A model generated the notes under the pieces. The model did not search any database. It saw only the letters and a list, made by a program, of their open reading frames with translations, and was not told the origin of the DNA. Shown one piece after another: positions 1 to 5,381 of a stretch of 29,521 nt of DNA; within the stretch, counting starts at the first letter, position 1; the number at the start of each line of letters is the position of its first letter. A program made the position numbers and the translations under genes. Source of the DNA: a virus; IMG/VR virus record IMGVR_UViG_3300010392_000219, positions 1 through 29,521 of that record; one strand, 5' to 3'.

Positions 1-57
1 ATAAAAAACTGGTTCCCCTGTTTCTTGAACATACTTTAACGCACTAAAAAAATCCAT
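1..57 (-). CDS. 5' part of the 58-aa hypothetical gene, duplicated at the contig end
   Basis: These are the first 19 codons of the minus-strand gene that is complete at 29275-29451. It appears broken here only because the contig starts inside it. The ATG (reverse of 55-57) follows the phage's recurring AAGGTGTGAAAATG translation-start box, which also contains the stop codon of the upstream gene (60-62). On the circular map it is one intact gene, not a pseudogene. Confidence 0.85.
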   Translation of the reverse strand, partial: MDFFSALKYVQETGEPVFY

Positions 58-127
58 TTTCACACCTTCTTTTCTTCCAATCTCTCAAAGTTATAAAAAA
101 CGGCATTTTGAGAGATCGTTGTTATAT
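1..127. repeat. 127-bp terminal direct repeat (circular contig overlap)
   Basis: Bases 1-127 are identical to 29395-29521. The repeat is exactly 127 bases, a common largest k-mer of short-read assemblers, and it cuts through coding sequence in both copies. It is best read as the overlap left when a circular or circularly permuted genome was assembled. The unit genome is then 29,394 bp. A biological terminal repeat is possible but less likely. Confidence 0.95.
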
Positions 128-263
128 ACTTGTTATTTTCATCGTAAATTTTGCAGAGTCTCATTCTACCGTTAAAATAAGACCCTGCTTTGTAGTTCTT
201 TCCTTTTTGGAAATAGCTATACTCTCTTTTGAGAGTTATTAAAAACCATTTATCAATTTTCAT
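60..263 (-). CDS. Hypothetical small basic protein (67 aa)
   Basis: This is the last full gene before the circle junction in the leftward early operon. The start ATG overlaps the SSB stop codon (TAATG) and has no good ribosome-binding site of its own, so it is probably translationally coupled to SSB. The protein is rich in Lys, Tyr and Phe (starts MKIDKWFLITLKREY) with alternating hydrophobic stretches that suggest a small beta-rich fold. I recognise no family. Its 3' end supplies the ribosome-binding site of the next gene (start at 57). Its place after ERF and SSB suggests an accessory role in recombination or replication, which is inference from position only. Confidence 0.7.
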   Translation of the reverse strand: MKIDKWFLITLKREYSYFQKGKNYKAGSYFNGRMRLCKIYDENNKYITTISQNAVFYNFERLEEKKV

Positions 264-649
264 TAAAAAGGAATATTTTCGTCTGTTACAGGTTCAATAA
301 CTTTAGGCTTTTGATTTATTCCTGTATTTGCCTTATTAGAATCAAGGTTTCTAATTTCATTCGCTAAAATACAAACTTTTGAACGTTTTTCACCTTCTTT
401 TGTTTCCCATTTATCCTGCTGTAACCTTCCCACAATCATAATATGATCGCTTTTTTTTGCATCGCCAAGCCATTCAGCCTGTTTTCCAAAAGCTGTAAAA
501 TCAAAATGGTGAAATTCGTCGTCCTTGTCTTTCTTCCATTCTTTTACAAATACAGTTCCTTTTGCGACTGCTAAACCGCTTTGAGTGAATTTGATTTCTA
601 TTTCTCTTGTTAATTGACCTACCATATTAATACAATTCATATAAGGCAT
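263..649 (-). CDS. ssb: Single-stranded DNA-binding protein
   Basis: A 128-residue OB-fold SSB that coats single-stranded DNA during phage replication and recombination. The N-terminus (NMVGQLTREIEIKFTQSG) matches the usual N-GxLxxDPE-like opening strand, followed by FHHFDFTAFGKQAEWL and IMIVGRLQQDKWET, the typical core strands. The C-terminus ends in the acidic, hydrophobic tip DENIPF, which in SSBs recruits partner proteins. The length is short but normal for phage SSBs. The ATG at 649 has a GGAAGG ribosome-binding site. It sits directly downstream of the RHH-like gene and the ERF annealing gene, the common phage recombination pairing. The stop overlaps the next ATG. Confidence 0.93.
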   Translation of the reverse strand: MPYMNCINMVGQLTREIEIKFTQSGLAVAKGTVFVKEWKKDKDDEFHHFDFTAFGKQAEWLGDAKKSDHIMIVGRLQQDKWETKEGEKRSKVCILANEIRNLDSNKANTGINQKPKVIEPVTDENIPF

Positions 650-650
650 T

Positions 651-794
651 TTATACCTTCCTTTCTTTCAAGTAGTTTTTCACTACTGTAGTTATGAAGT
701 TTGTTTTACTTCTATTCTCTTTTTTAGCTTGCTTTTGTATCTCGATGAATAATTCTTCATCAATTTTAAGCAGAATATGTCTTTTTACTTTCAT
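651..794 (-). CDS. Small ribbon-helix-helix-like protein (47 aa)
   Basis: An unbroken 47-codon frame lies between the ERF gene and SSB. Its ATG (reverse of 792-794) overlaps the ERF stop (TAATG-type junction), and its stop lies 1 base before the SSB start codon. The protein begins MKVKRHILLKIDEELFIEIQ: a short basic beta-strand, then a helix with IDEELFIEIQKQAKKE, then NRSKTNFITTVVKNYL. This is the strand-helix-helix order of Arc/CopG-type DNA-binding proteins, with the usual N/S-R-S turn before helix 2. Such dimers bind short palindromes. A plausible target is the palindrome in the ERF promoter (1667-1678), giving autoregulation. The fold call is from pattern only. Confidence 0.75.
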   Translation of the reverse strand: MKVKRHILLKIDEELFIEIQKQAKKENRSKTNFITTVVKNYLKERKV

Positions 795-1612
795 TATTCA
801 ATCCCTAGCTCTTTTCTTCTGGCTATAATTTTTTCGTTATACTCCCTTTTCTTCTTGTCTATTATGTTGCTTTCGTCGTATGGGTTGATTATACCCATAT
901 TGACAAGTTCAAGGCCATCAATTTCATGGAATAGTCTCAAATCTTCTTTGATTTCTTCCTTCTTATCAAGAGCCTTTTCTAGTTCTTTGAAATATTCTTC
1001 TTTCCAAGATATATATTTTTCACCGTATTTAGCCTTAAAATCGGCTACAATACTATCTTTTTTATCTTTTTCAAGTTCAGAGCTTTTATAAAGACTTATA
1101 AGCCTTTGTTTCGCCTTTTCTTCTAGCTCTTTTTCTTTTTGTTGTTTTGCTTTTTTTTCAATATCTTCTCTTGAATTATAATGAACTGTATTATTGTCTG
1201 GATCTTCATTTTTTTCTGAAATAGAAAGAAGATTAAACCAAAATCTTTTATTACAATCTGTTACAGCTTGTGCGAAGCTTTTAGCTTCATCTTGATCGGC
1301 ACCAAAAAAGAAGCTTTCTAAAGAAAAACCTGTTTCAGAGTCAATCAAAACAAAGGACATTTTTACAATTGTTCTAATTATTGTATTACCTTTTTTTGTG
1401 GTTCCTGCTTCACTTTCTTTGTATTCAACAATAGAAGGAATACATATAATACCTAATTCTGGCAAAAACCTGTTTAGATGATATTTTATTTGATTGCTTG
1501 AAATAAAAGACCAACCAGAAAAGTTATTTTTCCCATCAGGTGACAATTCACCTATTTTTTTTTGTAGCAAGTTCAATTTTTTTACTAATTTTGCTTTCAA
1601 TTCGCTTTCCAT
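794..1612 (-). CDS. erf: ERF-family single-strand annealing recombinase
   Basis: A 272-aa protein resembling the ERF superfamily, ring-forming proteins that anneal complementary single strands in phage recombination and genome circularisation. Residues about 1-140 hold the ERF-like core: an N-terminal helix (KLVKKLNLLQKKIGEL), NQIKYHLNRFLPELGI, beta-strands with RTIVKMSFVLIDSETG, and AQAVTDCNKRFWFNLLSI, the equivalent of the conserved 'Yarry-aLlnLlgi' block. The remainder (about 150-272) is highly charged and mostly helical or coiled coil. The start ATG follows an AAAGGTGTGAAA box and its own promoter at 1655-1684. It is followed by RHH-like and ssb genes. The family is a good match by pattern; the exact ERF subgroup is uncertain. 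Confidence 0.82.
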   Translation of the reverse strand: MESELKAKLVKKLNLLQKKIGELSPDGKNNFSGWSFISSNQIKYHLNRFLPELGIICIPSIVEYKESEAGTTKKGNTIIRTIVKMSFVLIDSETGFSLESFFFGADQDEAKSFAQAVTDCNKRFWFNLLSISEKNEDPDNNTVHYNSREDIEKKAKQQKEKELEEKAKQRLISLYKSSELEKDKKDSIVADFKAKYGEKYISWKEEYFKELEKALDKKEEIKEDLRLFHEIDGLELVNMGIINPYDESNIIDKKKREYNEKIIARRKELGIE

Positions 1613-1640
1613 TTTTCACACCTTTCTAAACAATTAATAC
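1613..1640 (-). promoter_or_regulatory. Shared leader/ribosome-binding box, copy 1
   Basis: Bases 1613-1640 upstream of the ERF gene are the same 28 bases as those upstream of the first leftward gene (4725-4752, apart from one extra T next to the ATG here). On the minus strand they run from GTATTAATTG to AGAAAGGTGTGAAAA, ending at the start codon. It is the untranslated leader in both transcripts, so a shared translational control is possible. Confidence 0.7.
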
Positions 1641-1654
1641 TTTGTTAAAATCTA

Positions 1655-1684
1655 ATAATAAACCATAAGTATATACTTTTGCAA
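1655..1684 (-). promoter_or_regulatory. Promoter for the ERF-SSB operon with operator-like palindrome
   Basis: Read on the minus strand, TTGCAA (1679-1684) is separated by 18 bp from TATTAT (1655-1660). This sits just after a terminator and 43 bp before the ERF ATG. The spacer contains a perfect 12-bp palindrome AAGTATATACTT (1667-1678), in the position where a bound repressor would block RNA polymerase. Confidence 0.6.
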
Positions 1685-1709
1685 TATTTTTTTAATATTA
1701 TTTTGAAAT

Positions 1710-1743
1710 AAAAAAACGGTTGATTTTTACAATGGTTCAACCG
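1710..1743 (-). terminator. Rho-independent terminator after the micro-gene cluster
   Basis: On the minus strand, CGGTTGA (1737-1743) pairs with TCAACCG (1717-1723), a 7-bp perfect stem followed by seven T. It lies just after the stop at 1755-1757 and just before the ERF promoter, so the left arm is split into two transcription units. Confidence 0.8.
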
Positions 1744-1754
1744 CTAAAACCTTT

Positions 1755-1883
1755 TTACTGTTTTTCAAACTTCTTACGCTCTAATTCTTTTTTTATCTTC
1801 TTAGTTGTACAATTCTCACAAAGTCCATCTTGAAGCTTTGAGAAGTAGTAATTACATGCTTTGCATTTATGGAGTATTATCAT
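1755..1883 (-). CDS. Small zinc-ribbon protein (42 aa)
   Basis: The last gene of a run of four overlapping micro-genes. Its ATG overlaps the upstream stop by 4 bases (ATGA), so the reading frame is well anchored. Two CxxC pairs (C7/C10 and C22/C25) make a minimal zinc ribbon, followed by a very basic helix (TKKIKKELERKKFEKQ). A small zinc protein with a basic tail could bind nucleic acid or a host protein; no family is recognised. The stop is 12 bases before the terminator stem at 1743-1717. Confidence 0.75.
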   Translation of the reverse strand: MIILHKCKACNYYFSKLQDGLCENCTTKKIKKELERKKFEKQ

Positions 1884-2023
1884 CTCTCAAACCTTTCATT
1901 TCTAGCTTTTACAAGCTTTTCAGCGTGTTTCTTGCACATTTTCACTTTTCCATCAGTATAAACATCACTATGCACAAATGATCTACAAAATGCGCAATAG
2001 TTAAGTTCTATTGTTTCTTTCAC
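1880..2023 (-). CDS. Small treble-clef/zinc-finger-like protein (47 aa)
   Basis: The likely start is GTG at 2021-2023. It overlaps the upstream stop as GTGA and has AAGGTGG 5 bases before it. A longer TTG start at 2062 lacks this support. C10, C13, C30 and H33 form a CxxC-x16-CxxH zinc-binding pattern (CAFCRSF ... MCKKHAEK), followed by a basic helical tail. It resembles the many small phage zinc-finger proteins of unknown function. The stop overlaps the next ATG by 4 bases, implying coupled translation. Confidence 0.75.
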   Translation of the reverse strand: MKETIELNYCAFCRSFVHSDVYTDGKVKMCKKHAEKLVKARNERFER

Positions 2024-2118
2024 ATCAACCACCTTAATATAAAACTCCACACAGCCCCACAAAAAGCAAGGCTTAGTATGAAGTATATGTTTATGTCGTA
2101 AGTTAGTATTTTAATCAT
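2020..2118 (-). CDS. Single-span membrane micro-protein (32 aa)
   Basis: A 32-codon frame locked between two 4-base overlaps: its ATG overlaps the upstream stop (ATGA) and its stop overlaps the next GTG start (GTGA). The protein is MIKILTYDINIYFILSLAFC followed by GAVWSFILRWLM. About 20 residues are hydrophobic enough for one membrane helix, with a basic R near the end. I do not recognise a family. An inner-membrane micro-protein expressed early could act in superinfection exclusion or in modulating a host envelope enzyme; that is speculation. Confidence 0.62.
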   Translation of the reverse strand: MIKILTYDINIYFILSLAFCGAVWSFILRWLM

Positions 2119-2243
2119 TGTTCAAACTGCCTTTTAAGAGTATCTTTTATTTGCCTATCCATCGGTTTAAATCTGCCTTTCAAAATTTCTTCAAGATAGT
2201 TTTTGTATTTACGATCATAATTAGGGAATAAATTTTCTAACAT
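2115..2243 (-). CDS. Hypothetical small basic protein (42 aa)
   Basis: The first gene of the overlapping micro-gene cluster. The ATG (reverse of 2241-2243) is preceded by the phage's recurring GGAAGGTGTGAAAATG start box, strong evidence that it is translated. The protein (starts MLENLFPNYDRKYKNYLEEI) is charged and predicted helical with a basic C-terminal half. No family is recognised. Its stop overlaps the ATG of the membrane micro-protein. Confidence 0.72.
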   Translation of the reverse strand: MLENLFPNYDRKYKNYLEEILKGRFKPMDRQIKDTLKRQFEQ

Positions 2244-2332
2244 TTTCACACCTTCCTGTTAAGTTTTTGTTCAAGTTCTAAATGCTTAACGACATAAAGA
2301 ACTTAAAAGTTAATAGTTTTGTTAAAGTTTTT
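2244..2332. other. Intergenic gap with inverted repeat
   Basis: An 89-base gap between the PP-loop gene and the micro-gene cluster. AAGTTCT (2273-2279) and AGAACTT (2298-2304) form a 7-bp inverted repeat with an 18-base loop and no adjoining T-run, so it is not a clear terminator. It could be an operator or an RNA hairpin in the leader of the cluster. No convincing promoter is visible. Confidence 0.4.
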
Positions 2333-3130
2333 TTATAAATTTGGGTATCTTTTCCCTTCAGCGAAATCAACTAATGATAACTGACATTGACAAGCCTTGT
2401 CTGGTTTATCGCTCCAATTACTTTCGCTTTTGAATCTTTCCTCAAGATCTGAAAGTTTATCGTTTATTTTCCATGTTGGATTTTGTACATTTTCCATATT
2501 TAAAAGTTTATTTTCAATATCTTTCATATATTGCCAAGTTTTATTATAATGTTTATATAGTACGTAAAATGCTCTTAAACTTTGATATGGGCAAATAGAA
2601 CAGCCAGTTCTAGAGAAATAATCATAAAGAGGGTTTATCATGTCTATATCTTCTAAATGATAAGAAACTTCATACTCACAATATACTTTATTAATAAGAG
2701 GAAAGATTTGTTTTTCATCTTTTACTTGAGATCTTCTTTTTTCTGAAAAAGTATAGCCTATATACAGTTTATAATCTTTTATATCATTCTCTTTTAGCCA
2801 TTTCTCAAAAGGCTTAACTTTACTTTCTCTCTTCCAAAAACAAGGTAAAGTTATCATAGGTAGGCCACGTATAAAACCTTCTTTTTTACCTTTTGAAATT
2901 TTGCCAAAAACCCAACTTTCAAAAGTAGTTTCAGGTTTTAAATATGTTATTTTCTTTCCATACTTTTTTTGTATGTAATTATCGAATTTTTCAAGATAAC
3001 TATACATCTCTTGAAATTCAAAAGTTGTATCACAAAAAATAATATAATCTACTGGATCTCCATCTCTTAAAAGTAAATCAACCATCGCAGTACTATCTTG
3101 CCCGCCACTCAACATCGCTATATATTTCAT
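2333..3130 (-). CDS. PP-loop ATPase, PAPS-reductase-like, with Cys cluster
   Basis: A 265-aa protein of the adenine-nucleotide alpha-hydrolase (PP-loop) superfamily. The SGGQDST loop (residues 8-14) binds ATP pyrophosphate, and FCDTTFEF (32-39) matches the 'DTGxxFPET' strand of PAPS reductases. Next come PCFWKRESKVKPFEKWL around 96-112 and IGYTFSEKRR (124-133). Cysteines C97, C177, C180 (TGCSICPYQS) and C247/C249 could hold an iron-sulfur cluster, as in DndC-type and several phage PP-loop proteins. Cellular members reduce activated sulfate or transfer sulfur. Phage members have been linked by others to DNA or tRNA modification, but no partner for phosphorothioation is visible here. It has its own AAAGGTGTAAAAATG start box. 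Confidence 0.8.
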   Translation of the reverse strand: MKYIAMLSGGQDSTAMVDLLLRDGDPVDYIIFCDTTFEFQEMYSYLEKFDNYIQKKYGKKITYLKPETTFESWVFGKISKGKKEGFIRGLPMITLPCFWKRESKVKPFEKWLKENDIKDYKLYIGYTFSEKRRSQVKDEKQIFPLINKVYCEYEVSYHLEDIDMINPLYDYFSRTGCSICPYQSLRAFYVLYKHYNKTWQYMKDIENKLLNMENVQNPTWKINDKLSDLEERFKSESNWSDKPDKACQCQLSLVDFAEGKRYPNL

Positions 3131-3177
3131 TTTTACACCTTTCTTTTAAGTTTTTTCAGTTGTAAAGTTTTTCTTTA

Positions 3178-3660
3178 CTACTCACTTTTATTTTTTCTTA
3201 TGTCAAGAATCCCGCAAATTTTTCCATCGTTTAAATTTTCTTGTGTTAAAGTTGCTTTGCCGTATTTTTCATAGTCTTTTTGGCTCATTTTACGGTTTTT
3301 TTCTTTCCTTTTCTTTTTTTGTATCTCACTATTTACTTTTATAAGACACTGCTTACATCTTCCCTCAAATTGCCCTCTTTTATTCAAGTAAAACTCGCTT
3401 GTAGGCTTTATCTTATTACATCGAGAGCATCTTTTTTCTTTTAGATCACGATTTTTAACTATCTCGCTTTTAGTGTATTTTCTTTTTCCTTCTAGCTTTG
3501 GAAGTTTTTTTACTTTTACAGGACTTTCTACACCACGACAAACAGGGCAAGGATTTGTAAAGCTTACGTTTTCCAGGCACTCGCAACAAAATTGCTCTCT
3601 ATATCTTAAATCTTCACCATTGTAACGCTTATAAATTTTTTTATCTATTTTTTCGCACAT
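3178..3660 (-). CDS. Two-zinc-ribbon basic protein
   Basis: A 160-aa, strongly basic protein with two separate four-cysteine zinc modules. One is C25/C28 with C38/C41; the other is C78/C81 with C102/C105 (RCSRCNKIKPTSEFY ... GRCKQC). The second module is the zinc knuckle commonly seen at the N-terminus of phage HNH endonucleases, but no HNH nuclease motif follows. The C-terminal third is Lys-rich. It is likely a nucleic-acid-binding protein, perhaps a degenerate or truncated HNH relative. The start ATG overlaps the stop of the DUF1064 gene (TAATG), so translation is coupled. Confidence 0.7.
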   Translation of the reverse strand: MCEKIDKKIYKRYNGEDLRYREQFCCECLENVSFTNPCPVCRGVESPVKVKKLPKLEGKRKYTKSEIVKNRDLKEKRCSRCNKIKPTSEFYLNKRGQFEGRCKQCLIKVNSEIQKKKRKEKNRKMSQKDYEKYGKATLTQENLNDGKICGILDIRKNKSE

Positions 3661-4031
3661 TATTTACCTCTTGACATATAAAAAATGCAGTCTGGATACT
3701 TATCATCAAAAGCACCATCAGAAATTAGTTTTAATAACATTTTTTTCTTGATCTTAAAAGCTTGTGTTTCAAAGCCCTTAAAATCTTCTATAATCCATTT
3801 ATTACAACGATTGTCATAATAAACAAAATCGGCTTTATATGTTATCGCTCTTATTTTCTTTTTTGTTTCTCTATCAACAAAACCATCTTGAATAGTAAAA
3901 GAAACCTGTTTTTCAAGTTTTGAAATAATTGCATTATCTTCTGCAAGCTGTAACTCTAAAAAACGTCTATGTTCCCCGATAGAGTCAAAAGTACCTTGTT
4001 TTGTTTTTACTTTCTTGTTTTTATATTTCAT
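3660..4031 (-). CDS. DUF1064 nuclease-fold protein (Holliday-junction resolvase-like)
   Basis: A 123-aa protein with the DUF1064 layout: KYKNKKVKTKQGTFDSIGEHRRFLEL at the N-terminus, then YKADFVYYD and WIIEDFKGF. E20, D68, E82/D83 and K85 fit the catalytic E...D...(E/D)xK of PD-(D/E)XK nucleases. Family members in lactococcal phages act as Holliday-junction resolvases or structure-specific endonucleases, so the likely role is debranching replicating or recombining phage DNA before packaging, alongside ERF and SSB. It overlaps the upstream gene by 11 bases. No signal or membrane segment is present. Confidence 0.8.
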   Translation of the reverse strand: MKYKNKKVKTKQGTFDSIGEHRRFLELQLAEDNAIISKLEKQVSFTIQDGFVDRETKKKIRAITYKADFVYYDNRCNKWIIEDFKGFETQAFKIKKKMLLKLISDGAFDDKYPDCIFYMSRGK

Positions 4032-4530
4032 CGTTTAACCTTTTTAATAAACTGCTTTTTAATACATTAGAATAGCCTATTTTCTTAGCTATTCTTATCA
4101 TAAATTTAGACAGTATTCTTAATCCTTCAATAGAACAAAAACTCTTTTCATTTTCTGATAAATGATGTTCCAGGTCAAAAGCTCCAAAAGAACCATAGAA
4201 GTATTTGTTTAACCATGCTTGAAACTCTAACTTTAGATCATTCTTACAGTCTGCAAGTACAATAGACTGCATCTCACGATCTTCTTTCGTCTTACAATAC
4301 ATCAAACGATACTCATTAAATAACTTGTGATATTCAAGCAATCTAATAAATTCAACAATACTATTTCCATCTTCTTTGTCAATCTCACTATAAATAACTC
4401 CCACCTTTTCATATTCAAGATAGTCATATAAGAAGCATGAGATTGTATCTAAATCGATTGGCACTTTTTTTCCATCACCAGTCGGCATCATGCGAACGCC
4501 TGACTTTAAATCTTTTAGTGAGTTTCTCAT
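4021..4530 (-). CDS. Hypothetical protein (169 aa)
   Basis: The preferred start is the ATG at 4530. It overlaps the upstream stop as ATGA and has AGGTGG seven bases upstream; an in-frame GTG at 4539 lacks spacing for this site. The protein is mixed and mostly helical (DTISCFLYDYLEYEKVG, EFQAWLNKYFYGSFGAFDLE, ILSKFMIRIAKKIGY) without motifs I can assign. It lies between a Cys-rich protein and the DUF1064 nuclease in the first leftward operon, so it is an early gene. Conserved W/F/Y and His content suggests a folded protein rather than a shadow frame. Function is unknown. Confidence 0.75.
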   Translation of the reverse strand: MRNSLKDLKSGVRMMPTGDGKKVPIDLDTISCFLYDYLEYEKVGVIYSEIDKEDGNSIVEFIRLLEYHKLFNEYRLMYCKTKEDREMQSIVLADCKNDLKLEFQAWLNKYFYGSFGAFDLEHHLSENEKSFCSIEGLRILSKFMIRIAKKIGYSNVLKSSLLKRLNDEI

Positions 4531-4724
4531 TTTTCCCACCTATCGCAATCAAAAATACCCTCTGGACTAGCAAAACAGTTTTCTTTGTTATCTGGATCAG
4601 AGCAAACTTTCCCTGTAAACCACTCGCATGATTTACAGTTCTCTTTTGCGTATAGATAATTTACCTTTTCGGATACATGATCTATTTTTTGTTGTAAGTT
4701 TTTTATGTATTCTAGTATTTCCAT
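4527..4724 (-). CDS. Small Cys-rich protein, first gene of the leftward operon (65 aa)
   Basis: The ATG at 4724 follows the AGAAAGGTGTGAAAATG box at ideal spacing; an in-frame GTG two codons earlier is too close to it. The N-terminal third is a helix or coiled coil (MEILEYIKNLQQKIDHVSEK). The rest carries C30, C33, C41, C50 and C60 in the order CxxCxW...C...C...CDRW, a common pattern in short phage zinc proteins of unknown role. As the promoter-proximal early-left gene it should be made first after infection. The stop overlaps the next ATG by four bases. Confidence 0.78.
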   Translation of the reverse strand: MEILEYIKNLQQKIDHVSEKVNYLYAKENCKSCEWFTGKVCSDPDNKENCFASPEGIFDCDRWEK

Positions 4725-4752
4725 TTTCACACCTTTCTAAACAATTAATACC
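4725..4752 (-). promoter_or_regulatory. Shared leader/ribosome-binding box, copy 2
   Basis: This is the 28-base block identical to 1613-1640 (which has one additional T next to its ATG). It contains the AGAAAGGTGTGAAA ribosome-binding box immediately before the ATG at 4724. Shorter versions of the box precede the starts at 57/29451, 2243 and 3130, and, with one mismatch, the plus-strand gene at 7565. Confidence 0.7.
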
Positions 4753-4766
4753 TTATTACGTTTTTT

Positions 4767-4796
4767 ATCTTACTACTTTTATAAATGATACGTCAA
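4767..4796 (-). promoter_or_regulatory. Leftward early promoter
   Basis: On the minus strand, TTGACG (4791-4796) lies 18 bp from TAAGAT (4767-4772), upstream of the first leftward gene. The spacer holds a small palindrome TTTATAAA (4778-4785). It is divergent from the cro promoter. Confidence 0.7.
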
Positions 4797-4801
4797 GAAA
4801 A

Positions 4802-4820
4802 AATAAAAATAATTTTTATT
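4802..4820. promoter_or_regulatory. Candidate operator between divergent promoters
   Basis: AATAAAAAT and ATTTTTATT form a perfect 9-bp inverted repeat around one central base, lying exactly between the two divergent -35 boxes. It is AT-only, so chance is a real alternative. Its placement fits a site controlling both promoters. Confidence 0.45.
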
Positions 4821-4832
4821 GGCCGTTAAATG

Positions 4833-4861
4833 TTGACTTTATGTATTAATAAAGTTAATAT
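4833..4861 (+). promoter_or_regulatory. Rightward early promoter with operator
   Basis: TTGACT (4833-4838) is followed after 17 bp by TAATAT (4856-4861), close to the sigma-70 consensus. Between the boxes lies ACTTTAT-6 bp-ATAAAGT (4836-4855), a perfect 7-bp inverted repeat. It is the expected kind of site for the Cro-like protein encoded 26 bases downstream. Confidence 0.78.
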
Positions 4862-4880
4862 ATGTCTGAAAGGAGTTAAT

Positions 4881-5075
4881 ATGACTAGATTTGAAGAGTT
4901 TTTAGAAAGCAAGGCGATAATGAAATCAAAGCTTGCAAAACAGTTAGGTTTAAGTAATGTAACGATAATTAATCATGCAAGAGGGAAAACAGAGATATCA
5001 AGAGATACAGCTAAAAAGTACGCTGATTTCTTTGGAATGTCTCTTAAAGAGTTTATGAATAGATTTGTATTGTGA
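4881..5075 (+). CDS. Cro/XRE-family helix-turn-helix repressor
   Basis: A 64-aa single-domain DNA-binding protein. MKSKLAKQLGLSNVTIINHARG is the helix-turn-helix: LAKQLGLS as helix 2 and the turn, VTIINHARG as the recognition helix. It is followed by the third helix DTAKKYADFFGMSLKEF, typical of XRE/Cro proteins. The ATG at 4881 has AAGGAG 6 bases upstream; a longer frame from 4830 overlaps the promoter and is not credible. It is the first gene rightward and probably represses its own promoter and the divergent one. No C-terminal dimerisation or cleavage domain is present, so it is Cro-like rather than CI-like. Confidence 0.88.
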   Translation: MTRFEEFLESKAIMKSKLAKQLGLSNVTIINHARGKTEISRDTAKKYADFFGMSLKEFMNRFVL

Positions 5076-5082
5076 GGTTGAG

Positions 5083-5379
5083 ATGATTTTAGATATTAAT
5101 GAGATTATGAAAGAAATTGAAGAAAACGAAAAAAAGTTTTTTACTTGTAAATGTTGTGGTTTAGAAAAAAATGAAAATAACAGATCACATCTTTATTATT
5201 GGGTAGGTGATTCAAGGGCGTTAGATTCTTGCATTTGTTCAAAATGTAGGGAATTGCTTAATGGTGGTTGGTTGAACTTAGAAGATTATGAGTTATCATA
5301 TTGTTTTCAAGCTATTAAGAACGGAACTATAAAAAAACCAGATGATTATCCTAAATTTATTAAAAAATTAAGAGGTTAG
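5083..5379 (+). CDS. Zinc-ribbon protein (98 aa)
   Basis: The start is ATG at 5083, seven bases after the cro stop, with GAGGTTGAG as ribosome-binding site. C22/C25 (TCKCCGLEKNENN) and C52/C55 (CICSKCRELL) form a zinc ribbon, with extra Cys at 24 and 50. The C-terminal part is helical (LEDYELSYCFQAIKNG). It lies between cro and the replication initiator, in the position where phages often carry small regulators, but no family is recognised. Confidence 0.75.
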   Translation: MILDINEIMKEIEENEKKFFTCKCCGLEKNENNRSHLYYWVGDSRALDSCICSKCRELLNGGWLNLEDYELSYCFQAIKNGTIKKPDDYPKFIKKLRG

Positions 5380-5381
5380 TT

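Noticed and set aside
777-1091. Plus-strand frame of 104 codons
   Set aside because: Shadow of the ERF gene's charged region; Ser/Phe-rich, no ribosome-binding site.
2023-2062. TTG-started longer form of the Cys-rich gene (60 aa)
   Set aside because: The GTG at 2023 has a ribosome-binding site and a GTGA overlap, and the upstream part is explained by the membrane micro-gene in another frame.
3178-3660. HNH endonuclease
   Set aside because: The zinc knuckle fits, but no H-N-H catalytic motif follows, so only a zinc-binding protein is called.
4830-4880. N-terminal extension of Cro from 4830
   Set aside because: It would begin within the promoter itself; AAGGAG supports the ATG at 4881.
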